Positions 34,685 through 43,822 of a stretch of 64,000 nucleotides of DNA are shown here, in pieces. The first letter of the stretch is position 1. The number at the start of each line of letters is the position of its first letter. Below the pieces are notes generated by a model. It searched no databases, was not told the origin of the DNA, and saw only the letters and a program-made list of their open reading frames with translations. A program made the position numbers and the translations under genes. Source of the stretch: Acidobacteriota bacterium (GTDB lineage Bacteria > Acidobacteriota > Thermoanaerobaculia > Gp7-AA8); NCBI GenBank assembly GCA_019244185.1, contig JAFATB010000025.1, positions 124,001 to 188,000 on the forward strand, given 5' to 3'.

Positions 34685-36214
34685 TCACGGCCTTCGCCAC
34701 TTCCGCCCGTCCTTCTCGATGAGCACGTTCGCCTCCTCCGGCCCCCACGTGCCCGCCTCGTAGAACGGCGGCGGCGCCGGGTCGTTCGCCCAACGATGCA
34801 GCAACGGGTCCAGCCACGACCACGCCGTCTCGATCTCGTCGCGCCGCGCGAACAGCGTCGCGTCGCCGAGCATCGTTTCGAGCAGCAGCCTTTCGTACGC
34901 CTCGGGCGGCTCCGCGCCGAACGACGTCGCGTAGCGGAACTCCATCGTCACCGGCGCGGTGCGCACGGTCGGCCCCGGCAGCTTCGAGTCGAAGCGCAGC
35001 GAGATCCCCTCGTCCGGCTGGATGCGGATGGCCAGCACGTTCGGCTGCATGCGCAGGCCGAGGCGGCTGAAGAGCGGATGCGGCGCGGGGCGGAAATGGA
35101 TGGAGATGTCCGTGACGCGCTTCGGCAGCCGCTTGCCCGCGCGGACGTAGAACGGCACGCCGGCCCAGCGCCAGTTGTCGAGGAACACCTTGATCGCGGC
35201 GTACGTCTCGACGCGCGAATTCGGATCGACGTTCGCTTCCTCGCGATACGCCGCCGCGCGCTCGCCCATCACCGAGCCTTCCGCGTACTGGCCGCGCACC
35301 GCTTCCTCGATCGGCCGCAGCGCGCGCAGCACCTTCACCTTCTCGTCGCGCACCGCGTTCGCCTCGAAAGCGACCGGCGGCTCCATGGCCACGAGCGACA
35401 CCAACTGCAGCATGTGGTTCTGGATGATGTCGCGGGCGATGCCAGCCGTCTCGAAGTAGTTGCCGCGCTTCTCGACGCCGATCGATTCGGCGACGGTGAA
35501 CTGCACGTGGTCAATGTATTGACGATTCCAGAACGGCTCGAAGATGCCGTTGGCGAAGCGGAGCACGAGCAGGTTCTGCACGGTCTCCTTGCCGAGGTAG
35601 TGGTCGATGCGGAAGACCTGCCGCTCGCGGAACGTCGAGACCGCGACCTGATTGAGCTCACGCGCGCTGGCGAGATCGTGGCCGAACGGCTTCTCGATGA
35701 TGACGCGCGTGTACGGTCCGCCTTTCTCGGGATCGCAGACCATGTTCTCTTTGCCGAGGAGCTCCGCGATTTTCTCGAAGAACTGCGGCGGCACCGCGAG
35801 GTAGTAGATGCGGCGGCCGGCGGTGCCGCGCGTGCGGTCGAACTCTTCGAGGCGAGCCTTGAGTCGCGTGTACGCCGCGGGATCGGTGAACTCGCCCGAC
35901 ACGTAAAACAGACCGCGCGCGAAACTCTCCCAGATCGCATCGTCGACGGGACGCGTGCGCGCGTGCTCGTCGCATGCGGCGCGCATGCTCGCGCGGAACT
36001 GCTCGTCCGTCATGTCCTGCCGCGCGATGCCGACGATGGTCTGTCCCTGCGGCAGCAGGCCGTCGTGCGCGAGCATGTACAGACCGGGGATCAGCTTGCG
36101 CTGCGTCAGGTCGCCCGAGGCGCCGAAGATCACGAGGCACGACGGATCGGGCACGCGCTCCTGTTCGAGCCCCTGCCGCAGAGGATTGGCGTCGACGGTG
36201 GTCATCGGACGCAT
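34685..36214 (-). CDS. zwf: Glucose-6-phosphate 1-dehydrogenase
   Basis: The 509-residue enzyme oxidises glucose 6-phosphate with NAD(P)+ to start the oxidative pentose phosphate path. The nucleotide-binding start is LVIFGASGDLTQRKLIPGLY. The active-site signature RIDHYLGKETVQNLLVLRFA with its catalytic His is intact, as is the IIEKPFGHDL substrate segment. The length is normal. ATG at 36205 (MTTVDAN) is an alternative start. It is the first gene of the operon with opcA and pgl and is divergent from a thiolase gene only 49 bases away. Confidence 0.96.
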   Translation of the reverse strand: MRPMTTVDANPLRQGLEQERVPDPSCLVIFGASGDLTQRKLIPGLYMLAHDGLLPQGQTIVGIARQDMTDEQFRASMRAACDEHARTRPVDDAIWESFARGLFYVSGEFTDPAAYTRLKARLEEFDRTRGTAGRRIYYLAVPPQFFEKIAELLGKENMVCDPEKGGPYTRVIIEKPFGHDLASARELNQVAVSTFRERQVFRIDHYLGKETVQNLLVLRFANGIFEPFWNRQYIDHVQFTVAESIGVEKRGNYFETAGIARDIIQNHMLQLVSLVAMEPPVAFEANAVRDEKVKVLRALRPIEEAVRGQYAEGSVMGERAAAYREEANVDPNSRVETYAAIKVFLDNWRWAGVPFYVRAGKRLPKRVTDISIHFRPAPHPLFSRLGLRMQPNVLAIRIQPDEGISLRFDSKLPGPTVRTAPVTMEFRYATSFGAEPPEAYERLLLETMLGDATLFARRDEIETAWSWLDPLLHRWANDPAPPPFYEAGTWGPEEANVLIEKDGRKWRRP

Positions 36215-36263
36215 TGTATGTCGCGCCTCTGCTGCTCTTCGCGTCTGCTATGCTCCGTTTCCC

Positions 36264-37559
36264 ATGACGTGGCAATACGTTCCGCGCGTCGCCGTCATCC
36301 GCGGTCTGCGCACTCCCTTCGCGAAGTCCGGCACGCATTACGCCCACCTCTCCGCGCTCGACCTCGGCAAGCTCGTCGTCGCCGAGCTCGTGCAGCGCTC
36401 CGGCATCGACCCGTCCGAAGTGCAGGAGCTCGTCTACGGAAACGTCATCCCGTCGGTGAAAGCGCCGAACATCGCCCGCGAGGTGATCCTCGGCACCGGA
36501 CTGCCGCGCAAGATCCCCGGCTACACCGTCGGTAAGGCGTGCGCGTCGGCGAACCAGGCCATCACGTCGGCGTCCGATCTCATCGCGCGCGGCTACGCGG
36601 ACACCGTGATCGCCGGCGGCGCGGAGTCGCTTTCCGACGTGCCGATTCTCTTCTCGAAGAATTTCGCTGACGCGCTTGTGAGCGCGAGCAAGCAGAAGAG
36701 CATGAGCGGCAAGCTCGGCGCGTTCTCGAAAATCCGTCCGAAAGATCTCGCGCCCGACGCGCCGGCGATCGCGGAGTCGACTACCGGCCTCACCATGGGC
36801 GAGTCGGCCGAGAAGATGGCCAAGGAAAACGGCATCACGCGCGAGGCGCAGGACAAGTTCGCCCTGCAGAGCCACCAGCGTGCCGCGGAAGCGACGGCCA
36901 GCGGACGGTTCAAAGACGAAGTGATGACCGTCGTCGTGCCGCCGGGGTTCGACAACGTCGTCGAAACCGACAACCTCATTCGCGCCGACTCGACGCTGGA
37001 AGGTCTCGCGAAACTGCGGCCGGTCTTCGACCGCAAATACGGCACGATCACCGCCGGAAATGCCTCGCCGCTCACCGACGGCGCGTCCGCGGTGCTGCTG
37101 ATGTCCGAGGAGAAAGCGAAAGCGCTCGGCATCAAGCCGATCGGCTTCATCCGCAGCTACGCGTATGCCGCGACGGATCCGTTCGACCAACTGCTGCAAG
37201 GCCCCGTCTTCGCGCTGCCGACCGCGCTCGAGCGCGCGAAAGTGAAGCTCGAAGACATCGGCGTCATCGAAATGCACGAAGCCTTCGCCGCGCAGGTGCT
37301 CTCCAACATCCAATGGATCGGCTCCAGGAAAATCGCCCAGGAAAAACTCGGCCGCTCCGAAGCGATCGGCGAGATCGATCCCGAAACGATCAACCGCACC
37401 GGCGGCTCGATCGCATTAGGCCACCCCTTCGGCGCAACCGGCGCCCGCATTGTGACCACGGTCTGCAATGAACTGCAGCGCACAGGACAACAGTACGGAT
37501 TGGTGACCGTCTGCGCGGCAGGCGGCATTGGGGTGGCGATGGTGTTGGAGCGGGAGTAG
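36264..37559 (+). CDS. Thiolase (acetyl-CoA acyltransferase, FadI/FadA type)
   Basis: The 431-residue thiolase cleaves 3-ketoacyl-CoA or runs the reverse condensation. The nucleophile Cys is in GYTVGKACASANQAITSA. The other active-site parts are IEMHEAFAAQ, SIALGHPFGATGARI (His) and VTVCAAGGIGVAMVLE (second Cys). The start MTWQYVPRVAVIRGLRTPF and the overall length fit the FadI branch of fatty-acid beta-oxidation. No partner FadJ-type gene is next to it. The frame extends upstream into zwf, but homology begins at the ATG at 36264. Confidence 0.92.
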   Translation: MTWQYVPRVAVIRGLRTPFAKSGTHYAHLSALDLGKLVVAELVQRSGIDPSEVQELVYGNVIPSVKAPNIAREVILGTGLPRKIPGYTVGKACASANQAITSASDLIARGYADTVIAGGAESLSDVPILFSKNFADALVSASKQKSMSGKLGAFSKIRPKDLAPDAPAIAESTTGLTMGESAEKMAKENGITREAQDKFALQSHQRAAEATASGRFKDEVMTVVVPPGFDNVVETDNLIRADSTLEGLAKLRPVFDRKYGTITAGNASPLTDGASAVLLMSEEKAKALGIKPIGFIRSYAYAATDPFDQLLQGPVFALPTALERAKVKLEDIGVIEMHEAFAAQVLSNIQWIGSRKIAQEKLGRSEAIGEIDPETINRTGGSIALGHPFGATGARIVTTVCNELQRTGQQYGLVTVCAAGGIGVAMVLERE

Positions 37560-37572
37560 GGAGCGCTCCGCA

Positions 37573-38409
37573 TCACGCCGTCATGGCCAGGTGCAGATAG
37601 AACTCCTCCACTCGCCTCTGCAGCGTGGCTTTGTCGACGCCGCCGAGTAATTCTCCCGGATCCCACAATCCCACTTCATTGAGGTGATCCGCCGGGATCG
37701 GGAAATCGAGTTGTTCGACCGGCTTCGCGGCGCCATCCGAAACGAGCGTCGGCACCCAACGCTGCGAGCTCACCGGCACGATGCCGTCGCTCGGCCCTTC
37801 ATCGCGATCGAGTTGGATCCATGTCGGCTGCAGGAGCGGGGTGGTGCGCCGCAAGTCTTCGGAGGCGGCGACGGCTCGATAGCGCACGCCGTTGGCGACC
37901 TCGCGGGCGCGGATCGTGTCATTGAACGCACGGCACGCGCCGGTGGTGAGGTCGCGGAACCCCTGCAGGTCGATGATCGGCCGCAGCGCGGCGATCAGCA
38001 AGCCGCCGCCAAGACCGAACGCCCGATCGCCTGACGTCGTACCGTGGTGCGGCGTGCCGACCGTGGTGAGACAGCTGATGCGCGCCGCGATCTCCGGATG
38101 GTCCGCGATGACCTTGCGCGCGTCGAGACCGCCCATGCTGTGGCCGATGATGTGAATTTTCTCGGACGCCGACGCGAGCGCCGCGATCACCGACTGCAGC
38201 CGCAATCGCAGATCCGCCGCGCGCTGTTCGAGCGAGCCGGCGAAATTCACGGCCGGCTCGTCGACGACGAAGCCGTGCGCGCGCAGAAAGTCGCCGATGC
38301 CGTTGAAGTAGCGCGGGCCGACCTCGAGATCGAAATCGCGCTTGAAGACGACGCTCAACTGATCGAACCGGAAGATCCCATGCGCGAGAACGACGCTCCT
38401 CGTCACCAT
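37573..38409 (-). CDS. Lipase/esterase of the alpha/beta hydrolase fold
   Basis: The protein of about 278 residues resembles bacterial triacylglycerol lipases of the Pseudomonas/Burkholderia type. It starts MVTRSVVLAHGIFRFDQ (oxyanion HG), has the nucleophile elbow IHIIGHSMGGLDARKV, then SCLTTVGTPHHGTTSGD, an acid region near LDRDEGPSDGIVPVSSQRW, and a late His in PIPADHLNEVG. No signal peptide is seen, so it may act in the cytoplasm. The ATG at 38409 is preferred over 38421 because GGAGG lies 6 bases before it. It is convergent with the thiolase gene, 13 bases apart. Confidence 0.85.
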   Translation of the reverse strand: MVTRSVVLAHGIFRFDQLSVVFKRDFDLEVGPRYFNGIGDFLRAHGFVVDEPAVNFAGSLEQRAADLRLRLQSVIAALASASEKIHIIGHSMGGLDARKVIADHPEIAARISCLTTVGTPHHGTTSGDRAFGLGGGLLIAALRPIIDLQGFRDLTTGACRAFNDTIRAREVANGVRYRAVAASEDLRRTTPLLQPTWIQLDRDEGPSDGIVPVSSQRWVPTLVSDGAAKPVEQLDFPIPADHLNEVGLWDPGELLGGVDKATLQRRVEEFYLHLAMTA

Positions 38410-38464
38410 TGCAACCTCCATTGATTGGAGAGACGACGCGCGCGAATTCCTGAAATGCGCTACC

Positions 38465-41023
38465 TCAAATCGGCAGCCAATACGAAATCTTCACCAGAAA
38501 TACGTCCTGCGACGGGGCGGTGGGAATCGCGCGCAGGTCGCGGTGCAGGCGGAAGTCGCCGAAGGGCACGGTATCCGCGCGGTTTTCGTTCCACACCACA
38601 TAGAGCGCCGAGCCGGGGCGGAACTCCCATCTTGCGACGGCGCTGCCGCGGACGCTGCGGAAGTTGAAGTCGGGGTCGGGGGTGGTGGGCGTGTAGGGCG
38701 TGTAGTCGTCGCTGCGGGCGCGCACGAGCGCGTGGTAATCGTGGTAATCGCCGCTGGCGACGAAAGGCTGCATGTAGAGCTGGAAGGACAGGCGCGGACT
38801 GACCGTCCAGTCGACGCGCGTGCCGAGCTCGAAGGAACGCTGTTCGAGATTGGAGAAGACGTAGCGGCGATTGAAGGTCTCGACCGCGGTCGCGTCGGCG
38901 AACTGCGTCACGTATTGATGCTCGTCGTGCAGGCGCGTGATGTAGGGCGCGACGCTCAAGAGCAGGTTCGATGCAGGGCGATAGTTGAACGTGATGCCGC
39001 CGCCGTGGCTGTACGTGCCGTCGTCGAATTGTTCGAGGTGACTGTTGAAATTGAGATAGACGCGCTTGCGGTCGTCGGTATTGAGCGTGAGATCGGAGCT
39101 CCAGTACGACGGCGTGCGCACGAGCGGGCCGCCGCGCGTGGCCTGATCGGAGAACGCGCTCGGCGCCACGTACAGCGTCGCCTCGTAATTCCAGTAGGAC
39201 TGCAGCGTGGTCGTCGTGTCGAACGTGACGCCGCGGTCGAGCGGATCGCCGCCGAAATTGCGGTTGTCCCAGACACCGAACCAGAAGTCGTGCTCGCGCA
39301 GATGCTTCGTCGGCGTCTCGTTGACGTATTGCACGACCGCGTGCGACGAGATCATGTCCGTGCGCTGCATGAAGCCGACGTCGTTCGTTTCGAAGCCGGG
39401 CGAGAACGCCTGCACCTGCAGGTTCGGGCGCCAGCGGCCGGTCTGTTTCGACAGCATGCCGCGTCCCGACCAGCCGGTGAGCGACGTGCGCGTCGGATCG
39501 AACTCGACGTAATCGGCGTCGGGCCGCTGGTAATAGCGCGCCGGTGCGAGCTGCGTCGCCGCGATCGCTTCTTCGCTGCCGCCGACGCGTGTGCCGGCGC
39601 CCGACCATTCGAGCACCCACTGCTTCTGATGGAGCCACGTATAGCCATCGGTGCCGATCGTCAGCGCGCTCGAACGCAGATCGTTCGCGAGCTCGTTCGG
39701 CAACCGGCGCTCGACGTTCGTCACGACGAAGCCGACACGCGTGTCGCCCATCTCCTTCGTGCTGCGCGCGACGAAGTAGTTCGTCATCGGCTCGACCTGC
39801 TGGCGACCGGTAACGGTTCCATCCGCGAAGCGCGCGCGCTCGGCGTCGGTGAGCGCGTCGAGCACGCCGACGGACCAGCCGTTGCCGAGCTTGCCGGTGA
39901 CTTTCGCGGCGCCGAGGATCGTGGTCTCGCCGGGAGCGTCGACGAAGTCGGCGTCGATGAAGCCTTGAGGCTGGCGGCCGATGCGGCGCGAGTAGAACAC
40001 GCGCGGCGCGAAGAAGAACGAGAAGTGACTCCGCGCGGGAGAGTCGCCGAACGCGAAGATGTTCAGGCCTTCGGTGAAGAACGGCCGCTTCTCCGGATAG
40101 AACGTCTCGAACTGGCTGAGATTCACGACCGCGGGATCGACCTCGACCTGGCCGAAGTCGGGATTGATCGTGCCGGTGAGCGTCAGCGTCGAGCTGAGCG
40201 CGTATTTGAGATCGAGCCCCGCGTCCATGCGATGTTCGCGCGCATCGAGAAACGGATTCGCGCGATCGGCACGCGTACGGACGTCGGAACGCGCCACGCC
40301 GTACGGCACGAGCTCGAGCGGACGCTCACGGTGGATGCCCTCGATCCCGTCGAGATCGGCAAAGTGCGAGACGAAGCCGGTCTGTCCTTTCGGCGTGTTG
40401 ACGATGCGCACCCACTCGTTGTTGCGCGTGGTGCGGCGCGTGATGTTGATGCCCCACACGTGGCTCGCCTTCTCCGGAAAGCGCAGCTGCGAGAACGGCA
40501 CGCGCACTTCCGCGATCCAGCCGTCGGCGACGATCTTAGTCGCGGAATCCCACACCGCGTCCCAGCTCACGTCCTCGCCGATGTCGTTGTAGAGGATCGA
40601 GTCGAGCTGCACGTTCGCCGGCGTGATCGTGAACGCGGCGCCGGAGAGGCGGTCGTGCTGCGAATCGATGTTGATCGATAGAAAGTCGTACGTCCCGAAG
40701 TTGTCGCGGCGCACGAGTTGCGCGGTCGGTTTCCCGGGATCGGTCATCTTCGCGCCGACGTAGATGGCCTTGTCGTCGTAGACGATGCGGATGCTGGTCG
40801 GCATCGTCGGCGGCTTGCCGTCATCGGGATCGTGCTGCGTGAACGCCGTGAACTCCGGCGCCGACTGCCACGCCGCGTCGGAGAGATCGCCGTCGATGAC
40901 CGGCGGCGTCGCCACGCGCACCGCGTGCAGCGTCGGATGTTCCGGCCAGTTCGCCGCGTGGAGCAGCGGCGCGGACAGAAGCGCGAACGAGAGCGAGATC
41001 GCAAACGGCAGTCGGCGCAGCAT
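38465..41023 (-). CDS. CBM9-like / DUF5916 outer-membrane protein
   Basis: The 852-residue protein has a signal peptide (MLRRLPFAISLSFALLSAPL). Residues about 35-225 form a CBM9-like domain (TPPVIDGDLSDAAWQSAPEF, SIRIVYDDKAIYVGAKMTDP). The rest matches DUF5916: TGTINPDFGQVEVDPAVVNL, FETFYPEKRPFFTEGLNIF and RVFYSRRIGRQPQGF, then many alternating strands that end in an aromatic-rich VFLVKISYWLPI, as expected for a beta-barrel. Such proteins are common in Acidobacteriota and Bacteroidota; a role in polymer binding or uptake is suspected. The ATG at 41023 is chosen by its signal peptide. Confidence 0.88.
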   Translation of the reverse strand: MLRRLPFAISLSFALLSAPLLHAANWPEHPTLHAVRVATPPVIDGDLSDAAWQSAPEFTAFTQHDPDDGKPPTMPTSIRIVYDDKAIYVGAKMTDPGKPTAQLVRRDNFGTYDFLSINIDSQHDRLSGAAFTITPANVQLDSILYNDIGEDVSWDAVWDSATKIVADGWIAEVRVPFSQLRFPEKASHVWGINITRRTTRNNEWVRIVNTPKGQTGFVSHFADLDGIEGIHRERPLELVPYGVARSDVRTRADRANPFLDAREHRMDAGLDLKYALSSTLTLTGTINPDFGQVEVDPAVVNLSQFETFYPEKRPFFTEGLNIFAFGDSPARSHFSFFFAPRVFYSRRIGRQPQGFIDADFVDAPGETTILGAAKVTGKLGNGWSVGVLDALTDAERARFADGTVTGRQQVEPMTNYFVARSTKEMGDTRVGFVVTNVERRLPNELANDLRSSALTIGTDGYTWLHQKQWVLEWSGAGTRVGGSEEAIAATQLAPARYYQRPDADYVEFDPTRTSLTGWSGRGMLSKQTGRWRPNLQVQAFSPGFETNDVGFMQRTDMISSHAVVQYVNETPTKHLREHDFWFGVWDNRNFGGDPLDRGVTFDTTTTLQSYWNYEATLYVAPSAFSDQATRGGPLVRTPSYWSSDLTLNTDDRKRVYLNFNSHLEQFDDGTYSHGGGITFNYRPASNLLLSVAPYITRLHDEHQYVTQFADATAVETFNRRYVFSNLEQRSFELGTRVDWTVSPRLSFQLYMQPFVASGDYHDYHALVRARSDDYTPYTPTTPDPDFNFRSVRGSAVARWEFRPGSALYVVWNENRADTVPFGDFRLHRDLRAIPTAPSQDVFLVKISYWLPI

Positions 41024-41096
41024 GGTCTTGTGCGCGCATTGTCGCAGAGCGCCGCGCGGCCAACGTTCCAATCCGGTGGCGGTACACTGGCGAGTT

Positions 41097-43139
41097 GTGA
41101 AAGTGATCCGCGCCGTTTGTCCGCACGACTGCCCCGACACCTGCGCGATGCTCGTGACGGTCGAGGACGGCCGCGCCATCCGCCTCGGCGGCGATCCCGA
41201 GCATCCCGTCACGCAGGGCTTTCTCTGCACGAAGGTCGCGAAGTACCTCGAGCGGACGTATCACGAAGGACGCCTGCTGTACCCGCAGATCCGCACCGGC
41301 GCGAAAGGCGAAGGAACGTTCCGGCGCGCGACGTGGGACGAGGCGCTCGAGCTCATCGCCACGCGGCTGCAGCGCGTCATCGACACCGACGGCGCGCAGG
41401 CGATCCTCCCCTACTCGTACGCGGGAACGATGGGACTCTTGCAGGGCGAGTCGATGGACCGCCGCTTCTTTCAGCGCATCGGCGCGTCGCTGCTCGACCG
41501 CACCATCTGCGCGAGCGCCGGCGCGGAAGCATTGAACGTGACGTACGGCACGCGCATGGGACCCGACCCGCAGGACATCGTCGACGCGAAGCTCATCATC
41601 CTGTGGGGCACCAACACGCTCACGGCGAACCCGCATCTCTGGCCGTTCGTGCGGCGTGCGAAAGCGAACGGCGCGACGACGATCTGCATCGATCCGCTGC
41701 GCACGCGCACGGCCGTCGCGTGCGACGAGCACATCGCGATTCGTCCCGGCACCGACGCGGCGCTGGCGCTCGCGATCGCGCACGTGCTCTTCCGCGACGG
41801 TCTCGACGATCGCGGCTACCTCGAATCGATGGCCGTCGGCTGGGAAGGTCTGCGCGAACGCGTGCTCGCCGAGTACTCGCCCGAGCGCGTCGCGCCGATC
41901 TGCCGCATCCCGGTCGAGACGATCGAGCACCTCGCGCGTCGCTACGGCACCACGCGCCCGACGTTCATCCGCGTCAACTACGGATTGCAGCGACACGCCG
42001 GCGGCGGCTCCGCGGTGCGCGCGATCTCGATCCTGCCCGCGATCACGGGCGCGTGGGACGACGCGGGCGGCGGCGTGCTGCTGTCGACGTCGGGCACCTT
42101 CTCCGCGATCGACTACGCGTATCTGCAGCGCCCCGACTTCACGCCCGCCGGCACGCGCACGATCAACATGTCGCGCCTCGGCGAAGCGCTGACGCGCATC
42201 GACGATCCGCCGGTGAAGGCGCTCGTCGTCTACAACTCGAATCCCGGCGCCGTCGCGCCCGATCGCGAGAACGTCCTCGCCGGACTGCGCCGCGACGATC
42301 TCTTCACGGTCGTCCTCGAACACTTCCAGACCGACACCGCCGACTACGCGGACGTGCTGCTGCCGGCCACGACGCAGCTCGAGCACGACGACCTGCACAA
42401 GGCCTATGGTCACACCTACGTGATGTTCAACCAGGCCGCGATCGCGCCGCTCGGCGAGGCGCTGCCGAACACCGAGATCTTCCGCCGCATCGCCGCGCGC
42501 ATGGGCTTGCGCGATCCGGAGCTGCAGGAGAGCGACGAGTCGATGATGCGCGGCGCGCTGCGGCACCTGCCGTTCACGCTCGACGAGTTGCGCGACAAAG
42601 CGTCGATCCGCCTCGACATCGGCTCGCCGCATCTGCCGTATCGGCGCGGCGCGCGGCTGTCGACGCCGAGCGGCAAGATCGAGATCGCCTCCGAGCGCGC
42701 CGTCGCGCACGGACTCGATCTGCTCCCCGAATATGTTCCGCCGTACGAATCCGAAGAGCGCGATCCCGAGCTCGTGCGGCGCTTTCCGCTCGCGTTGCTC
42801 TCGCCGCCCGCGCATTCGTTTCTCAACTCGACCTTCGTCAACGTAGCGTCGCTGCGGCGCGCCGCGGGCAAGCCGACGCTCGAGATTCACGCCGACGACG
42901 CGAGCGCGCGCGGCATCGCGAACGGCGTGCAGGTCTCGATCTTCAACGATCGTGGCGCGTTCGTGGCCGAGGCGGTCGTCACCGATCGCGTGCGCCCGGG
43001 CGTCGTCTCCGCGCCGTCGGTCTGGTGGCCGAAGCTCACCGGCGGCACGAACGCGAATCACACGACGTCGCAGGCGGTGACCGACATCGGCGGCGGCGCC
43101 ACGTTCTACGACAACCTCGTCGACGTGCGCGCGGTGTAG
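41097..43139 (+). CDS. Molybdopterin oxidoreductase, 4Fe-4S type
   Basis: The 680-residue protein is of the DMSO reductase/formate dehydrogenase superfamily. The N-terminal iron-sulfur motif is CPHDCPDTC with a fourth Cys in TQGFLCTKV. Later blocks are ILWGTNTLTANPHLWPFV, RVNYGLQRHAGGGSAVRAIS and the C-terminal molybdopterin dinucleotide domain (SFLNSTFVNVASLRRAAGKP). No Tat signal precedes the iron-sulfur motif, so it is probably cytoplasmic. The start is a GTG at 41097; the open frame upstream overlaps the divergent gene. No electron-transfer subunit or chaperone gene adjoins it, so the substrate is unknown. Confidence 0.88.
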   Translation: MKVIRAVCPHDCPDTCAMLVTVEDGRAIRLGGDPEHPVTQGFLCTKVAKYLERTYHEGRLLYPQIRTGAKGEGTFRRATWDEALELIATRLQRVIDTDGAQAILPYSYAGTMGLLQGESMDRRFFQRIGASLLDRTICASAGAEALNVTYGTRMGPDPQDIVDAKLIILWGTNTLTANPHLWPFVRRAKANGATTICIDPLRTRTAVACDEHIAIRPGTDAALALAIAHVLFRDGLDDRGYLESMAVGWEGLRERVLAEYSPERVAPICRIPVETIEHLARRYGTTRPTFIRVNYGLQRHAGGGSAVRAISILPAITGAWDDAGGGVLLSTSGTFSAIDYAYLQRPDFTPAGTRTINMSRLGEALTRIDDPPVKALVVYNSNPGAVAPDRENVLAGLRRDDLFTVVLEHFQTDTADYADVLLPATTQLEHDDLHKAYGHTYVMFNQAAIAPLGEALPNTEIFRRIAARMGLRDPELQESDESMMRGALRHLPFTLDELRDKASIRLDIGSPHLPYRRGARLSTPSGKIEIASERAVAHGLDLLPEYVPPYESEERDPELVRRFPLALLSPPAHSFLNSTFVNVASLRRAAGKPTLEIHADDASARGIANGVQVSIFNDRGAFVAEAVVTDRVRPGVVSAPSVWWPKLTGGTNANHTTSQAVTDIGGGATFYDNLVDVRAV

Positions 43140-43150
43140 CGTTTCCGCCG

Positions 43151-43804
43151 ATGCATCGCAATCTGCACCTCGCGTTCGCCGCGCTCCTCGTCTGGTCTCT
43201 CGCGCTCCTCGGCGTGCGGATGATCTACTCGCACTCGTTCTGGTTCCTCTTCCTCATCTGGAACCTCTTCCTCGCCGTGATCCCGTACGTCGCCGCCGTC
43301 GCCTTCGAGCGCACACGGCGCGTCGTGCTGCAGGCGTGCGCGTTCGTCGTCTGGATCCTCTTCCTGCCGAACGCGCCGTATCTCGTCACCGACTTCATTC
43401 ACCTTCGTCCGCACGCGGCGATTCCGCTCTGGTACGACGTGCTGCTGCTGATGTCGTGCGCCGGCACGGGACTGCTCCTCGGCTACGCGTCCGTGCTCCT
43501 CGTGCAGAACGTCATCGCGCGGAAGCACGGTGCGCGCGCCGGGTGGTGCGTGGCCGTCGTCGCGCTCGTGCTCTCCGCGTACGGCATCTATCTCGGCCGT
43601 TTCCTGCGCTTCAACAGCTGGGAAGCGCTGACCGATCCGCTGCCGCTCTTTGCCGACATCGCCCATCAGCTGACGAATCCGCTCAGCCATCCGAAGACGT
43701 TCGCGGTGACGCTGCTCTTCGGCGTCACGCTCACGCTGGGCTACTTCGCGCTGCACGCGTTCGCGCCGGGCGTTCCGCGGCAGCGTTTTTCCGACAGGCG
43801 GTGA
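43151..43804 (+). CDS. DUF1361 membrane protein
   Basis: The 217-residue protein has about six spans and the DUF1361 marks WILFLPNAPYLVTDFIHLRP, WYDVLLLMSCAGTGLLLGY and YLGRFLRFNSWEAL. The family has no known function. It starts 11 bases after the oxidoreductase stop and is followed 18 bases later by a CPBP protease gene, so it may belong to one transcript. Confidence 0.88.
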   Translation: MHRNLHLAFAALLVWSLALLGVRMIYSHSFWFLFLIWNLFLAVIPYVAAVAFERTRRVVLQACAFVVWILFLPNAPYLVTDFIHLRPHAAIPLWYDVLLLMSCAGTGLLLGYASVLLVQNVIARKHGARAGWCVAVVALVLSAYGIYLGRFLRFNSWEALTDPLPLFADIAHQLTNPLSHPKTFAVTLLFGVTLTLGYFALHAFAPGVPRQRFSDRR

Positions 43805-43822
43805 GCTACACTTCGCCCGCGC

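Noticed and set aside
38422..38464. Possible tRNA or small RNA in the short spacer between lipase and DUF5916 genes
   Set aside because: Only 43 bases, no cloverleaf or hairpin of note.
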